Shown in pieces: positions 10,685 to 21,499 of a stretch of 64,000 bases of DNA. Each line of letters begins with the position of its first letter. The stretch's first letter is position 1. The notes beneath the pieces are model-generated. The model did no database searches and was not told the DNA's origin. It worked only from the letters and a program-made list of their open reading frames with translations. The stretch is from Pomphorhynchus laevis (lineage: Eukaryota; Acanthocephala; Palaeacanthocephala; Echinorhynchida; Pomphorhynchidae): NCBI GenBank assembly GCA_012934845.2, contig WNNJ02000876.1, forward strand, positions 285,989-349,988, read 5' to 3'. Made by a program: the position numbers and the translations under genes.

Positions 10685-11383
10685 TTAGGGTAGCTGGCCT
10701 TTTAATCTTGAAAATAAACGGCTGATGTCAGAGACTACGTCTTTACACCTGTGTCCAGTGAACAGGGATGTGGTGTCATCAGCGTACACCACTAGACGTT
10801 GTTCGCGTTTAAATATTTTGAATAGTTTAATAGAGGCAGCAAGGTATAAGATAGGAGAAAGTGGGGAACCTTGAGGCACACCCGTAATAGGGTAGAACTG
10901 ACGCGCATCTGGGTCGTCTTCATAGTAAAAACGCTTGGTATACAGCAGGATCTCCACTCTATTCACAATTCTCGCAGGCAACCCGAGGGATCTGAGAGAA
11001 GAGATCACAAAAGGAATGGAGATGCGGTGAAATGCAGCAAAAAAGTCAAGGAAAACAGCTACAACTAAACGATGGCTATTATCCCGACAAAACTGCTCCA
11101 CCTCACCAACTGCTGAATGGACCGAGCGTCCTTTGACGAACCCATGAAAACCTGGAGGGATCAAATTACGCCTACTTAAATGGTCGCAGATTTTACGCGC
11201 AAGCGCTTTTTCGTAAATTGACACGAGGGCATTTTGAATCGAAATGGGTCGCAGATCTTTAGGGCATGAGCAGGATTTTTTCTTAGGAATAAAAACACGC
11301 TTACTAATATTGATGCCTGCTACATCGGATGGGGATGCTAAAAGCATTGTGACGGCCACCTCTCTTCTCTGATCAGCTGTCAA
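10685..11383 (-). pseudogene. Reverse transcriptase core of LINE A copy 1
   Basis: 232 aa containing the main RT motifs: LRPISIQNALVSIYEKALA, VAVFLDFFAAFHRISIPFV (motif A), GVPQGSPLSPILY (motif B) and VVYADDTTSLF (motif C, YADD). The enzyme would copy its own RNA at a nicked chromosomal target. The catalytic Asp residues are intact, but the ORF is frame-separated from the endonuclease and C-terminus, so this copy is not functional as it stands. Confidence 0.85.
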
Positions 11384-11641
11384 AAGCTGACAGACCCGAG
11401 AAGAAAGTGGAGCGATGGATTTGGAGGTGCCCGAGAGTGGACCCCAGGAGTTAAGGATATCCGCAACAGATTGATCCCTACTCCTGAAGTTACACCAAGG
11501 CGGGATTGGTTGAGGTGATTGAGTGGCTCCATAGTTGTGTAGGGCTAGTGATTCCTCTAAAACTTAATCAAGGCCTATATTCCCTATCCAACCCAATGCT
11601 CTTTCCTTCCAGCAAACAAACTTCTTCTTCTTGAAAATCTT

Positions 11642-12118
11642 CTAAAAGGAAGACTGAGAAGGACTAAGGCGAGCAATACTCGTCCTATCCTTACTCAGCT
11701 GGAACCTATATCTAGTGCTCCAGTATTCATTCGAGAGAGCCTGTCTGGCGGAAACAGAGAGATTAGAGAGGTTCAGCAATTTTGCTAGGACCTTGAGTTT
11801 CGTCGGAGTGGGATTGTATATACGACCTTTATAAGTAGTCGATAAAATCGCGTTAGCTTGCGAAAAGAGGTAGGTATTAAATTCGGTCATACTTTCATTT
11901 CCTATTCTGGGAACGAGTTGGATAGCCGCTTGAAAGAAGGCCACTCTGATCGGATCAAAGTGAAACCTCCTTCGAAGCAACGTATCTTCCTCAATTCTCC
12001 AACGAATTAGGTCATGAGAGGTGGACAATTGCTGGCGCGATTGCTCTGTGCAGAGGGGCTTAAACAACCACCTCGAAAAAGCAGTAAAATATCGAGTACT
12101 GAATTTGTTGATATGCAA
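11642..12118 (-). pseudogene. ORF2 linker between endonuclease and RT, LINE A copy 1
   Basis: 158-aa frame without a recognisable domain, lying between the endonuclease and RT frames. It corresponds to the spacer of LINE ORF2 proteins (FHFDPIRVAFFQAAIQLVPR and following). The same stretch is decayed in copy 2 near 7780-8060. Confidence 0.6.
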
Positions 12119-12639
12119 TGAAAGGTAGGGGAAGGTGGTTTGTGAATAAGATAACCGTTCCTAGCTCTGCGAAGTGCTGCATTGATCCAACGACCAGTTC
12201 TGTCGTTGAAATCTCCAAGTATCATGTCGTAGCCGCTGTCGATAATACTATCCAGGGTGACACGGTTTTTGTGTATCTCCCCAGGACGGATGTAGACATT
12301 GGCAAGACTGAGGCGTTTACCGTTCTTACAGAGTGAAACTACTAAACAAGACATGGCTGGACATGAATAGTTTAATAGGAGGAAGAACTTTAAAGAGCAC
12401 TTAATTAAGGTCAAGAGTCCTAGCGATGAAGAGGAGTTTGGTGGGGTTATGTACGGAGTATGGTGGGAACAAATGTGCTTTGGGATAAATCGAGTAATGT
12501 CCTGGGGTAGACGGATAGACCGCGTCTCATGTAGGACTATAACATCTGCATCTCTACCGGATAGAAGTCTAAGGGCAGAAGCACCTACCGAATTCCACTT
12601 AAGGATATTCAATGAAAAAGGCTCACGATTACTCTGCAT
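12007..12639 (-). CDS. AP-like endonuclease domain, LINE A copy 1
   Basis: 210-aa frame beginning MQSNREPFSLNILKWNSVGA, the usual start of a LINE ORF2. It contains VIVLHETRS (equivalent of the catalytic LQET), LSLANVYIRPGE, and DMILGDFNDRTGRW, the GDFN motif. The C-terminal frame runs off after LDILLLFRGG where a frameshift occurs. The domain would nick target DNA to prime reverse transcription. It overlaps the next frame (12118-11642) by about 110 bp. Confidence 0.75.
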   Translation of the reverse strand: MQSNREPFSLNILKWNSVGASALRLLSGRDADVIVLHETRSIRLPQDITRFIPKHICSHHTPYITPPNSSSSLGLLTLIKCSLKFFLLLNYSCPAMSCLVVSLCKNGKRLSLANVYIRPGEIHKNRVTLDSIIDSGYDMILGDFNDRTGRWINAALRRARNGYLIHKPPSPTFHCISTNSVLDILLLFRGGCLSPSAQSNRASNCPPLMT

Positions 12640-12935
12640 TGTGGTGGATTAGTTTGATGTGGGATTGCCTACCTAGAAGGAGCTAGGAACGGGAAGGTTC
12701 CCCTTTCCCGTCACTAGAACCATCCGGAGCAGGTACTTGCCCATGGGCAGCATCTTCATTTCCCCTTATTTTTTTATTATTCAGGAGATTGCCAATATTG
12801 ATAGGAGGGATAGGATGAGTCGAATCCCCCTCTTTTTGGATGATGGAATTGCCGTTGATGATGGAATAGTAGGGTTAGTACAGAATGTGGCAACAACAGA
12901 GGATACTAAAACTTCCATCTTTTTATACATTGCTT

Positions 12936-13748
12936 CTATACGTATATCAATTGCTCGCATGAGATCATCGTCCCTCGTACGAGTGGCAGCATTTGCAAAG
13001 GTACCAGATTTCGGTTGGGCAGCAGACTTGTTAAATCCACCTTGATATAATTTAAAATGTCTGCATTTTCTGCTCCATGCAGGATGGCTCCCCCACAGTT
13101 AGAGCATAATGGAGGGGATACACATTTTTCTCCTGTCAACAAAGCCGGACACTGGGGGGAGCCACACCCCCCACATGTCGATGACGCACTGCAGCTTGAG
13201 GCCCCGTGCCCCCATTTGTGGCACCGACTGCAGTGCGGATATGTGAACTCTTCTTTGTCAATGATTGTAAATCTGAGATTAAATCCCATGAAGGGATTAC
13301 AAGCTGAATTAGCCAGCGATTCAGCCCGCTCTAGGGAAGCGGAACAAAATCCAACTGGTATTTGATGTCCGCTCTTGCCTATTATTGAACGGAAGTTCGA
13401 TATTTTAAATGTTTCTTTTAGTAACTCGATATCATTCTCTTCCAATTGACAAGGGAGGTTAGATACTTTTAGAGTGGCAAGTATGGGTTTAGAGTATATG
13501 GACCCATACTCCGACAGGGAAGATTCGAAGTATTTAACATACCCCTTTAAGAGGTCTGAGGTGGTAAACGAAATCTTTAGTTCAGTTTCATAAAGTTTTA
13601 CCGAGTTGAAAATGATTCTATTTGATAGTTGCTCTGTAAACGGCCGTAGAAAGAAATTAAACAATAAATGCCTTTCCATAGGCTTTTTGATCTTTATAAT
13701 TATCAAATTTTTTAGTTTTGGGATTGGGGGAAGTACTTCCCCATCCAT
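12936..13748 (-). CDS. LINE A ORF1 protein with zinc knuckles
   Basis: 270-aa frame starting MDGEVLPPIPKLKNLIIIKI. The C-terminal half carries a series of Cys/His knuckles (CSRCHKWGHGASSC, then CGGCGSPQCP, then CSNCGG), typical of nucleic-acid-binding gag-like ORF1 proteins that coat LINE RNA. More coding sequence with stops lies upstream to about 13975, so the true N-terminus may be longer and is frame-shifted here. Confidence 0.75.
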   Translation of the reverse strand: MDGEVLPPIPKLKNLIIIKIKKPMERHLLFNFFLRPFTEQLSNRIIFNSVKLYETELKISFTTSDLLKGYVKYFESSLSEYGSIYSKPILATLKVSNLPCQLEENDIELLKETFKISNFRSIIGKSGHQIPVGFCSASLERAESLANSACNPFMGFNLRFTIIDKEEFTYPHCSRCHKWGHGASSCSASSTCGGCGSPQCPALLTGEKCVSPPLCSNCGGAILHGAENADILNYIKVDLTSLLPNRNLVPLQMLPLVRGTMISCEQLIYV

Positions 13749-15028
13749 AGCAGCAATTGAAAACTCACTAATATGTGGAACAGGCGATTTCAGAGCAGCA
13801 TTTACTTGTATTTCGTCATTTTCTTTTGTTTTTACTAGAAAATTGACTGGAAAACTGTTTTTTTACAATCCTTTGTTCCTCCGACACGCTTGTTCGTACT
13901 CATTTTTTCACTTCGATGTGGATGGAACTTTTGTCCGACAGCAATGCTATTTGAAGGCAGCCGATGAATAATTCAGTATCGACACGTGATTCGTATTCTA
14001 CAAATACTCAAAATTAAAAGAATCATACAATCATAACGAATTACAAAACTCAAACGGGACTGTTTCATGTCAGCTAATATTGTAAAGAATTAAATCAAGA
14101 AAGACGAATCTAATTAGCAAACTATGAAGATCGCGCTTCAAATGTGAATGAACCGTGATATTGTAGAGCTATCATTAGAACCATCATATCTTTCAGAAAC
14201 AACGTAAAACTTAAATTAGAGTCAAGAATGAGCTAAATTTGTCCGGTTATTAAGATAGCAGTAGAACTTGTAAAAATTAATTTGTTAATTAATTTGTTAA
14301 TTAATTAATTAATTACTTGATTACCGTCTGTTAAGATGTAATGAATCTAGAAAAAGTATTTTGTCATTTGATCAAACAATTGATGGCGTGATCGTACTTT
14401 TAACAAATTACGCTTACTAAACTTTGAAAGCAGCTTCATTAGTCCATTGTCAGGATGCACAGAACATCACGCAGTCAACTTTACAAGTAGGATAAGTTAA
14501 ATTATAATAAATGCGCAACGGATACACAGGGATAGGGTGGGCAGTCGTGAATCGAAGCGCAAATCTGGCAATTTTTATTAACAGTAATTGGAAGTTATTC
14601 GATATCCGTGGCATCGAATGTATGCGATATGGGATGAAATTTCTCATAGAAAAGATTAACCCTGCTCATTTGTATGCATACACAATATGACGCTTGATTC
14701 TTGTAGTGAAATGTCCGGAAGTACGTCCAATCGGAGTAGATAAAATGATAAGACCCATTGTGGGAAATTCTCACTCACATACGCGATGATTTAATATTTC
14801 TAGGTAAGTTCTACTTTGCGCTTATCAAAGATGTGGAGAAGGGTCGGTGTATAGTCTCGATACTTGCATTTTAGCACGTAAGCCTTTAATTTGATGGAAA
14901 TGCAGCTTTCCCAGGAAAACATTCAATTTATTAATCCAGATCTGAATGATGCAGCCTGCACTTGAAAAATATAACTTAAAAAAGTTTGGAATGACGTGCA
15001 GATTATCGGGCAGAAATACGAAACCCAA

Positions 15029-16110
15029 CTTCAGCTAGTTGCAGACTAAGTAGTATTTGCAAAATCATGACTCCAAATTAGTTTATTCGGCTAATAAACA
15101 AATGTCAAAAACAAGAAATCCTGGACGCGGTGTTCCTCAGGGATCGGTACTCAGTCCATTGCTCTTCATTATTTACATAAACGAGCTTACTACAGCTATT
15201 TCGAGTCCATGTGGTTTATATGCCGACGACTTGAAAATTTGGCGACCAATAATCGATAGCCGAGATCCAATGATACTCCAGAGAGACATTGATAATATTA
15301 AGGTATGGTGTAATCAACGGGGACTGGTATTAAACCCCGATAAGTCAAAACATATGCGCATCGGACATCTACACATCAATTCATCATATACCATTGACGG
15401 AAGAGAAATTGAAACAGTTCTCCAATTTCAAGACCTTGGAGTGATCGTAAATAGAAGCTTATCGACCATCCCACATACCAGTCACACAGTTGCTAAATGC
15501 CGTCGAATTTTAGGACTTATTAGAAGGACCATTGGCCAGCTTGACGCATCCAGTTTTAAGTTAATTTACAATGCTTATGTCTTATCTTTAATGAGATACG
15601 CTTCACCTGCCTGTCACCCTCAAACTACGACAGAGATGAACCTGTACGAATCCATATTACGCAAGGCCACACATCTTGTACCCAGCCAACGCAAGCTCTC
15701 ATTCATTTTTCGACTTCACGCACTTGGTGTGACCACAGTGAAGAAATCTTTAAAGTCATCTGATTTAATGTTTGTGTGGACAGCGCTTAATGTTCAAAAA
15801 GGGCAGAGGGAACATGTTTGTCGCAAACTGTTCGAACTTCGAAATTCAAACAGATTGAGGGGACATCACCTCACGTTAAAGACCCACATTCGTCCACGAA
15901 GAAGATTTAACACAATTGTCAACCGAACGTGGAAAAGCTGGAATAAGCTACCAAGTCAAGTGGTTTCGGCCTCCAGTATTTTGTCCTTCAAGAGAAATCT
16001 GAAGAATGTACTAACTTAAAACAATCGAATTTTCATTGATTTTTTTTAACCCTGTACCCAGCCTGTACGAGCTCTACGCTCTTTTGCTGCTGTTGTATTT
16101 TTTTAAACGG
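15029..16110 (+). mobile_element. LINE family B, copy 1 (5'-truncated)
   Basis: Plus-strand LINE starting abruptly at motif B of the RT and running through a complete C-terminus into a 3' tail. The 3' UTR holds a small hairpin, GAGC-tctac-GCTC (16069-16081), followed by CTGTTGTATTTTTTTAAA. Other B copies end the same way (23424, 24151, 28529, 42229, 49297, 59482). The 5' truncation is typical of target-primed insertion. Confidence 0.8.
15057..16019 (+). CDS. Reverse transcriptase C-terminal half, LINE B copy 1
   Basis: 320-aa intact frame. It begins within RT at GRGVPQGSVLSPLLF (motif B, residues ~23-37), followed by LYADDLKIW (motif C, YADD, ~54), LVLNPDKSKHMRIG (~95) and FQDLGVIVNRSL (~128). 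It ends with the conserved WNKLPSQVV/ILSFKRNLK tail of CR1/Jockey-type enzymes. Motif A and the endonuclease are missing through truncation. It is the longest undamaged LINE B frame here, so this insertion is relatively young. Confidence 0.85.
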   Translation: MQNHDSKLVYSANKQMSKTRNPGRGVPQGSVLSPLLFIIYINELTTAISSPCGLYADDLKIWRPIIDSRDPMILQRDIDNIKVWCNQRGLVLNPDKSKHMRIGHLHINSSYTIDGREIETVLQFQDLGVIVNRSLSTIPHTSHTVAKCRRILGLIRRTIGQLDASSFKLIYNAYVLSLMRYASPACHPQTTTEMNLYESILRKATHLVPSQRKLSFIFRLHALGVTTVKKSLKSSDLMFVWTALNVQKGQREHVCRKLFELRNSNRLRGHHLTLKTHIRPRRRFNTIVNRTWKSWNKLPSQVVSASSILSFKRNLKNVLT

Positions 16111-16114
16111 AAAA

Positions 16115-17015
16115 ATTTGTTTTAGTAAAGCATACAATTAAGGTTACCCGCAAATGGGTCCAAAAATGTCGAGCAATAAACTGCTGAATTGGATACTGGA
16201 TACAGCTACGAAGACGAGTCGGCTGGGTGTTTGAATGTACTACGCATGGGAGTACCTCGTGTTGACCGTGGACTCCGGAGACAGGCCGATATTGACCGAG
16301 CAATTTCGAAGCTTATTTTTCTTTTTAGTCTAATAGCTATATCACTGTAGCGTATGTGTCCTTGTTGAGCTAAAGCGGTCGCAATAGTCTTTACTAGCAT
16401 ACTAGCTTCCTTGCCGAAACCCCCTGATGTTGAAAAGACGAGCGGGATAAAGGAGCTGTTTTCTATCCTTCGGATTCTTTCGAGGTACTTGGATTTTTTT
16501 CTTTTTTCGTTATAATCGAAAGCGTTGTCAGGACTGCGTATTGTGTTCGATTGAGCATGAGAAGAAAAGACATTGACGTCGAAGAACGTCCGCTCGAATC
16601 GAGATCCGTGTAAACCGGAGCAGACAATATCCAGACGGGCACATTGTTTGGTAGTAGTCGCTGGATTTTCAAAACGGGTGCTCTCGGGAACGTTCGATAA
16701 CTCCGGTTCAATCCCAACGTTGTGAGCAACTTGGCTTAGCGCTGATGCTATAGTGTCCCGAACCGCATTATGGCGAATAATCGGAAGACCACCATGTTTG
16801 CATGATAGTGCATGGGGAAGATTGATCTTCGAGCCACAGTAACAATTACACGTTTCAATCTCAGGCTCGATACTGCCATACCGTGCATTAAGTGCGTCGT
16901 GAAATTCGTTTGCTGACAAATAGAATTGTTCTTGTCGAAGTGGTAAAGCGCTTAGCCAAGAAGACGCACCGTGGTGTGCTGCATGTTTAATGGAATTCTG
17001 GGTGACTGGGGCTAG
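16115..17015 (-). pseudogene. C-terminal zinc-finger plus restriction-like endonuclease region of a non-LTR element
   Basis: Frame 16919-16206 (with recognisable in-frame sequence upstream to ~17000: SSWLSALPL) reads ETCNCYCGSKINLPHALSC, GGLPIIRHNAVRDTIASAL, then ARLDIVCSGL and FFDVNVFSSHA. The Cys/His cluster followed by RH..vRD and an R-x-D...D-V core matches the C-terminal region, probably a PD-(D/E)XK endonuclease, common in invertebrate RT elements. The RT itself is absent. A (TAA)n run at about 17023-17043 marks the right border. Confidence 0.7.
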
Positions 17016-17284
17016 TTGTATTTAATAATAATAATAATAATAAAATACAGATTCTAAATCAATGAGCCTTTTATCGAATTCCACAGAGCGGTTAATTTTA
17101 GACAAATTATTTATTAATTAAAACAATTAAATGTCTTAACATAATAATTAAGAAATAATTAAATAACTGGGCATAATAATTACACCAAGACACCTAAAAT
17201 GTCTTCAAAAATTTACACTCGACAATCAGGACAATAGACCATTTCAACAACAGCGACAATTTATTGACAAAAAATAAAAGTATC

Positions 17285-20060
17285 TTGTCAACCACTGGTC
17301 TGGGTGTCGGGTCGTGGAGGCAGTGTACGAACCAAACTACTCCAGATAACGCGATCCTCGATGACATACCAGAGTTATCTTTAAGATAACCAAAGGCGAT
17401 CTTCGCTCAGTTTAGATATTTGATCTCTGATCGGTACCGATAACTACCTCGAGGTCTCATTCCGGAGAGTCCGGCCTGGACAACCATCCGAAAAAGGCGA
17501 TCCCTAGACATCCTTAGAACGTAATTTAGCCACATTAACTGACTTTCTGCGATGTGGAGAGGAGCGACTTTATTTAGAGTCCATCAAGGATGACCGAATT
17601 CCTAACCTTATCTCAAAGGCTAAAACCGGCCACACCGCGAAGAAACCTAATTTCAGTCGCCTGCATCCGAGATATTATACTTAAGGGCATCACCCAAAGC
17701 TTATCACCATAGGTTAATATAGGAACGAAGATTGCGCGGTAACCCGAAAACTTCGCCCGAAGACTCAACTCCCGCTTCACCACAACAGACCTGTACAACG
17801 AATTTATTGCTGTGTTAGCTAAACAGATCCGCTTCTCAATATCCCTGATGTGATGCCGTCCATCGAGAACAATACCCAAAGAAGTCTTTTACATCAAGAA
17901 GAACCTTTTCCCCAATCCAGGTTGGCATTGACATTTGAATTGGAGCCGAACACATATAGACAGTCTTGGAAGTACTAACCAACATCCCTGCCGATTGTCA
18001 TTCCACCGTGAATCGATCTAGTAGGCAGTGTAAGTCATTAGAACAAGAAACTAGCAAAACAACGATATCTGCAATAAAGCAGAGATGGTATCCTGATGGA
18101 ACCGAACTGAAGACCGACATCCGTCAGAACAGCCCGTCTTGAACTTTTTTCCATCTAAACAAGGAACAAAAGTGGAGACTAAAGAAAACCCTGATGAAGC
18201 CCAACGCCTACTGGAAATTATTCAGACTTCCTACCAGGAACACGAACTTACCTCATACTTTGTTCATACAGAGAAGCCACAGCTGCCCTAAGATAGGTGC
18301 TACCCCATACTTCGTAGTACCTCCAGCAAACTCTCTCGCGGAACTCGATCGAACGCATTCTCCAAATCTACAAAACACATGGAGACGAATTGAGCGAACT
18401 CCCAAAGCCGTTCAAGGATAGTTGAGAGTAAAGAGCTGATCCGTAGTTCTACGACGTGGACGAAAGCCGAATTATTCCTCTTGCAACTGTCCCTCAACTG
18501 TAGGCCGTATTCTTAACTCAAGAATCCTAGCAAATAGCTTACCAGTTTGTCTAAGAAGAGTGATGCCCCCATAATTAGAAGACACTCATCGGTCATCTTT
18601 CTTAAAGATCGGTATCACCACCCCAGTTCGCCACTTGCTAGGAACCTTGCCCGATTTCGATGCTACATTGAACATCCGTGTTAGCCACTTCATGCCAACA
18701 ACGTCGAGATCCTATAAAGCTTCAGGTCGAATCTCGTCTACTCCAGACGACTTGCCATTACGAAGTTTTTTAAGAACAGCAATGACTTCTTTCAAAGAAA
18801 TGAGCTCTTCCGTTAGTTCTAAAGGATATAATTCTACAATGGAAGGCATATCCATAGGATTAAGGCGACTTTTAAAATGCTCTTTCCAGCAACCAAGAAT
18901 TTCTCCACTCACCATAGATCCTCTCTTGTCATAGACAGTTTGAGGAGGTTTCTGCTTTTCAACACGAAGGCTCTTGATCATCCTCCAGCACATCTTCGAA
19001 GCCTACAAGTTTTAAGTTATCTCAAAACTTCTGCCAAGCCACATTCTTTGCTTCGGTAACTGCTCGAGCTGAAACACTTTTTGCCCTTCGGTACTTCTCT
19101 ATAGCTTCCATTGATTTATCTGACAAAGTTGCCTTATTAGCCAGCTTCTTCTGTTGGACAAAATCTCTAACTGTTGGTGTCTACTAAACCGTTCGAGTAT
19201 TTCCTCCGCGACGAGCACCTAAGGTCTTCGAGCCACAGATTTTCACAGTTGCTTTGGCAAGCGAGGATCTGAACATCACCATTTCTGATCAATGTTCCTA
19301 ACCTCTTCTGACAACCGAGAGAAGTTCTCCCAGATGTAGCCAAAAAAACGTTCTTTGACAGAAACATCTACTAGAGCTTTCAGCACGCTCTCACACAACG
19401 TTTGGGGTAACAGGCTTGTCTATTATCCGATTTTGCCATCTAAGTTTGCTAACTACAAGTTAGTGATCGGTTGACAGCTTAGCCCCTTTCTTGACACGAA
19501 TGTCCAGAACATAACGTCATAGATCAGATGAAACGATTGCAAAATCGATCATTGATCTTTGACTGAGAGAATCCTGATGCCATGTGCATCTATGGATATC
19601 TTTATGTTCAGACATTGTGTTGGCTATGCCCACATTGTTACGAGAACAAAAGTGCAATAATTCAACACCATTCGCATTCAGATCGGAGTACGCTCTTCCC
19701 CAACACTCCCTTCCCAGTGCTACTGTAGCTACCAACGTGAGCATTGAAGTCGCATTAATAAAACGAGGGAATCTTCCACATGAGTACTATCAAGCAAAGC
19801 CTGAAGATATTCCACGAAGACTGCGTATTACGAAATAATGTTAAAAGCATACGCACACACAACAGTTATCCCCTTCCCATATTTGACTGAAAGTTTTTAA
19901 GACGCCAGCATTTATTTCACTGGATTAAACCTCTCTAACACGAACGACAACCGGAGACTTGTAAGTATCCAAATAACCGCCTGCCGTCGCTTTCCGACTA
20001 TTATTTCAACGTCCAACTTGATTCAAAAATTTAGTTAAAGACCAGTGAAGAGAAGTCACT
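17285..20060 (-). pseudogene. RTE-like LINE, long but heavily decayed copy
   Basis: Minus-strand frames in correct order: endonuclease C-terminal part (19744-19517, with RSMIDFAIVSSDL and the KDIHRCTWH segment typical of RTE endonucleases), linker (18993-18712: LKKLRNGKSSGVDEIRPEAL), RT motif A (18497-18300: FVDLENAFDRVPRESLLEVL), and C-terminus (17879-17613: KRELSLRAKFSGYRAIFVPI, with the GRPR-type tail degraded near 17300-17540). Multiple frameshifts. Its 3' end matches the fragment at 5048-5760, so the two are one family. Confidence 0.8.
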
Positions 20061-20245
20061 CCGACTATTTCTAGACCGAAGCGAATCATCTCTCCAACTA
20101 ATTATGGTTCTTTTATCGTCAATGAGATGGCATTGTCCGTATCGGATGATGATGTTTCTTTCGCTGTCTCCGTACAACTGCCTGATCACATGGGGCACTC
20201 AACAATGAAAACTCCTTCGGTCAGTGGCGAGTTGACCATTTTTCA

Positions 20246-20725
20246 TCGCTCTTAATTTATTTTTTATAAATTTGTTGCTTGCCATTTTCATTGTCTTGAT
20301 ATTGTTTGTTCTGCTATCTCCCGTTTCCGATATCATTTGATGATTCAACATTTAAATTGTCAGGAAACATGTATCCTTAACACCACTTTCGCCTTTAATT
20401 TATTTAAAGGTGAAATATTTCGCTCTTAATTTATTTTTTATAAATTTGTTGCTTGCCATTTTTTCATTGTCTTGATATTGTTTGTTCTGCTATCTCCCGT
20501 TTCCGATATCCTTTGATGATCCAACATCGCTACTGTCAGGAAAGAGACCTCCTTAACACCATTTCCGCCTTTTCGTCCATTGCCCAATCTGCCGTTAGAG
20601 TCATCGGAGTGATTTTGTTTGTTCGACTATCTCCCCTTCCTGATATCCTTTAATGATCCAGCAAAGCTACTGTAAGAAAACATGAATTCGTATATTTCTT
20701 TCGCCTTTTCGTCCATTGTCAAATC
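20246..20725. repeat. Three tandem copies of a ~180-bp repeat
   Basis: The segment 'cgctcttaatttatttttta...gatatcatttgatgattcaacat' starts near 20248 and again near 20423. A third, more diverged partial copy runs from about 20608 to 20725 (tttgttcgactatctcccct). The spacing is about 175-185 bp. No coding potential; it sits next to the 5' end of the RTE copy and could be part of its 5' region or a local duplication. Confidence 0.7.
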
Positions 20726-21402
20726 CGCCGTTGGAGTCATCGGAGGATCTGAGATAGTCTATGAAAGGAATATCCCTAAGGCTGATGCAACCCGACCGAT
20801 TATTTAGCTGTTGATCGACTAATGTCGTACATACGCTGCCTAGGCCGCTCCCCGAAGAGGCTAATTGGCAATAAGTGACAAGCTTAATACTTATTCGACT
20901 GTAACCAGCTGCCCACATACAATGGTGTTCTCGGCTACGCTCTTTTCATACCGATGGTCCTCTAGATGTTGGTAGAATAATAATTTAAATGGATAAACTA
21001 AGTTTTAATGTTATTTAGAATTCGACGAATACCAATTATGCACAATTATGTGGCGGCTTCCAAATTAATACTTTGAAGTGTCTATTCTCAACCACAACAC
21101 TAAAACTATTTGATCTAGTTAACCATTTTTATTGTTATCTAGAAAAATGATGCTTCAATGTAATAATTTGTAAAAAATATTAAACAATATAATATTGATA
21201 TTATATTAATATATAATTTAATAAAAAAAGCTTAAAATCAAACAGAATTAAATTTTTTTTTAAAAACGAATGGAATTAAAATAAAATTTAAGTCCACCTA
21301 AATTTTATTTAAAATGGATGTATTTAAAAATAATTACCATAATTCGGCAGAATATTCGAATTATTACACAATAAAATATTTTATCAATTTATTACCATTT
21401 AG

Positions 21403-21499
21403 AAAGAAGAACCTGCTAAAAATATTTTCAAACAATAAAGTAAAGCTTACACCCTCTAAATCGATTCAATGTTCAATAATCATAACAGACGGTGTTTTT
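21403..21499 (+). CDS. Cadherin-like protein, ectodomain exon after the giant intron
   Basis: Strong pyrimidine-rich acceptor (ttattaccatttag|A) and canonical donor TTT|gtaagt (21500). It reads ...KLTPSKSIQCSIIITDGVF, the end of an EC repeat ('L.pS...y.i.i.atDg'). It leaves in phase 0, exactly matching the next exon at 23534. The start completes a codon begun in an upstream exon (phase 2). Confidence 0.65.

Larger units (their letters stand above)
10100..13975 (-). mobile_element. LINE family A, copy 1 (best preserved)
   Basis: All parts of a two-ORF LINE are present in order on the minus strand: ORF1 with zinc knuckles (13748-12936), endonuclease (12639-12007), linker (12118-11642), RT (11383-10685) and C-terminus (10651-10178). 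About 3.9 kb. Only a few frameshifts interrupt it, so it is younger than copy 2. The clade (Jockey, I, R1 or CR1 group) cannot be fixed by eye. Confidence 0.8.
4786..21402 (+). other. Giant TE-filled intron of the cadherin-like gene (inferred)
   Basis: No cadherin coding sequence appears between about 4.8 and 21.4 kb. The space is occupied by at least six LINE insertions (annotated separately), mostly on the minus strand, with AT-rich filler. Stretches where I see nothing recognisable are 4786-5045, 5760-6238, 13976-15050 (one weak AT simple repeat near 14280-14320), 20060-20245 and 20725-21402. That this is one intron is inferred from cadherin exons on both sides in the same orientation. Confidence 0.55.
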
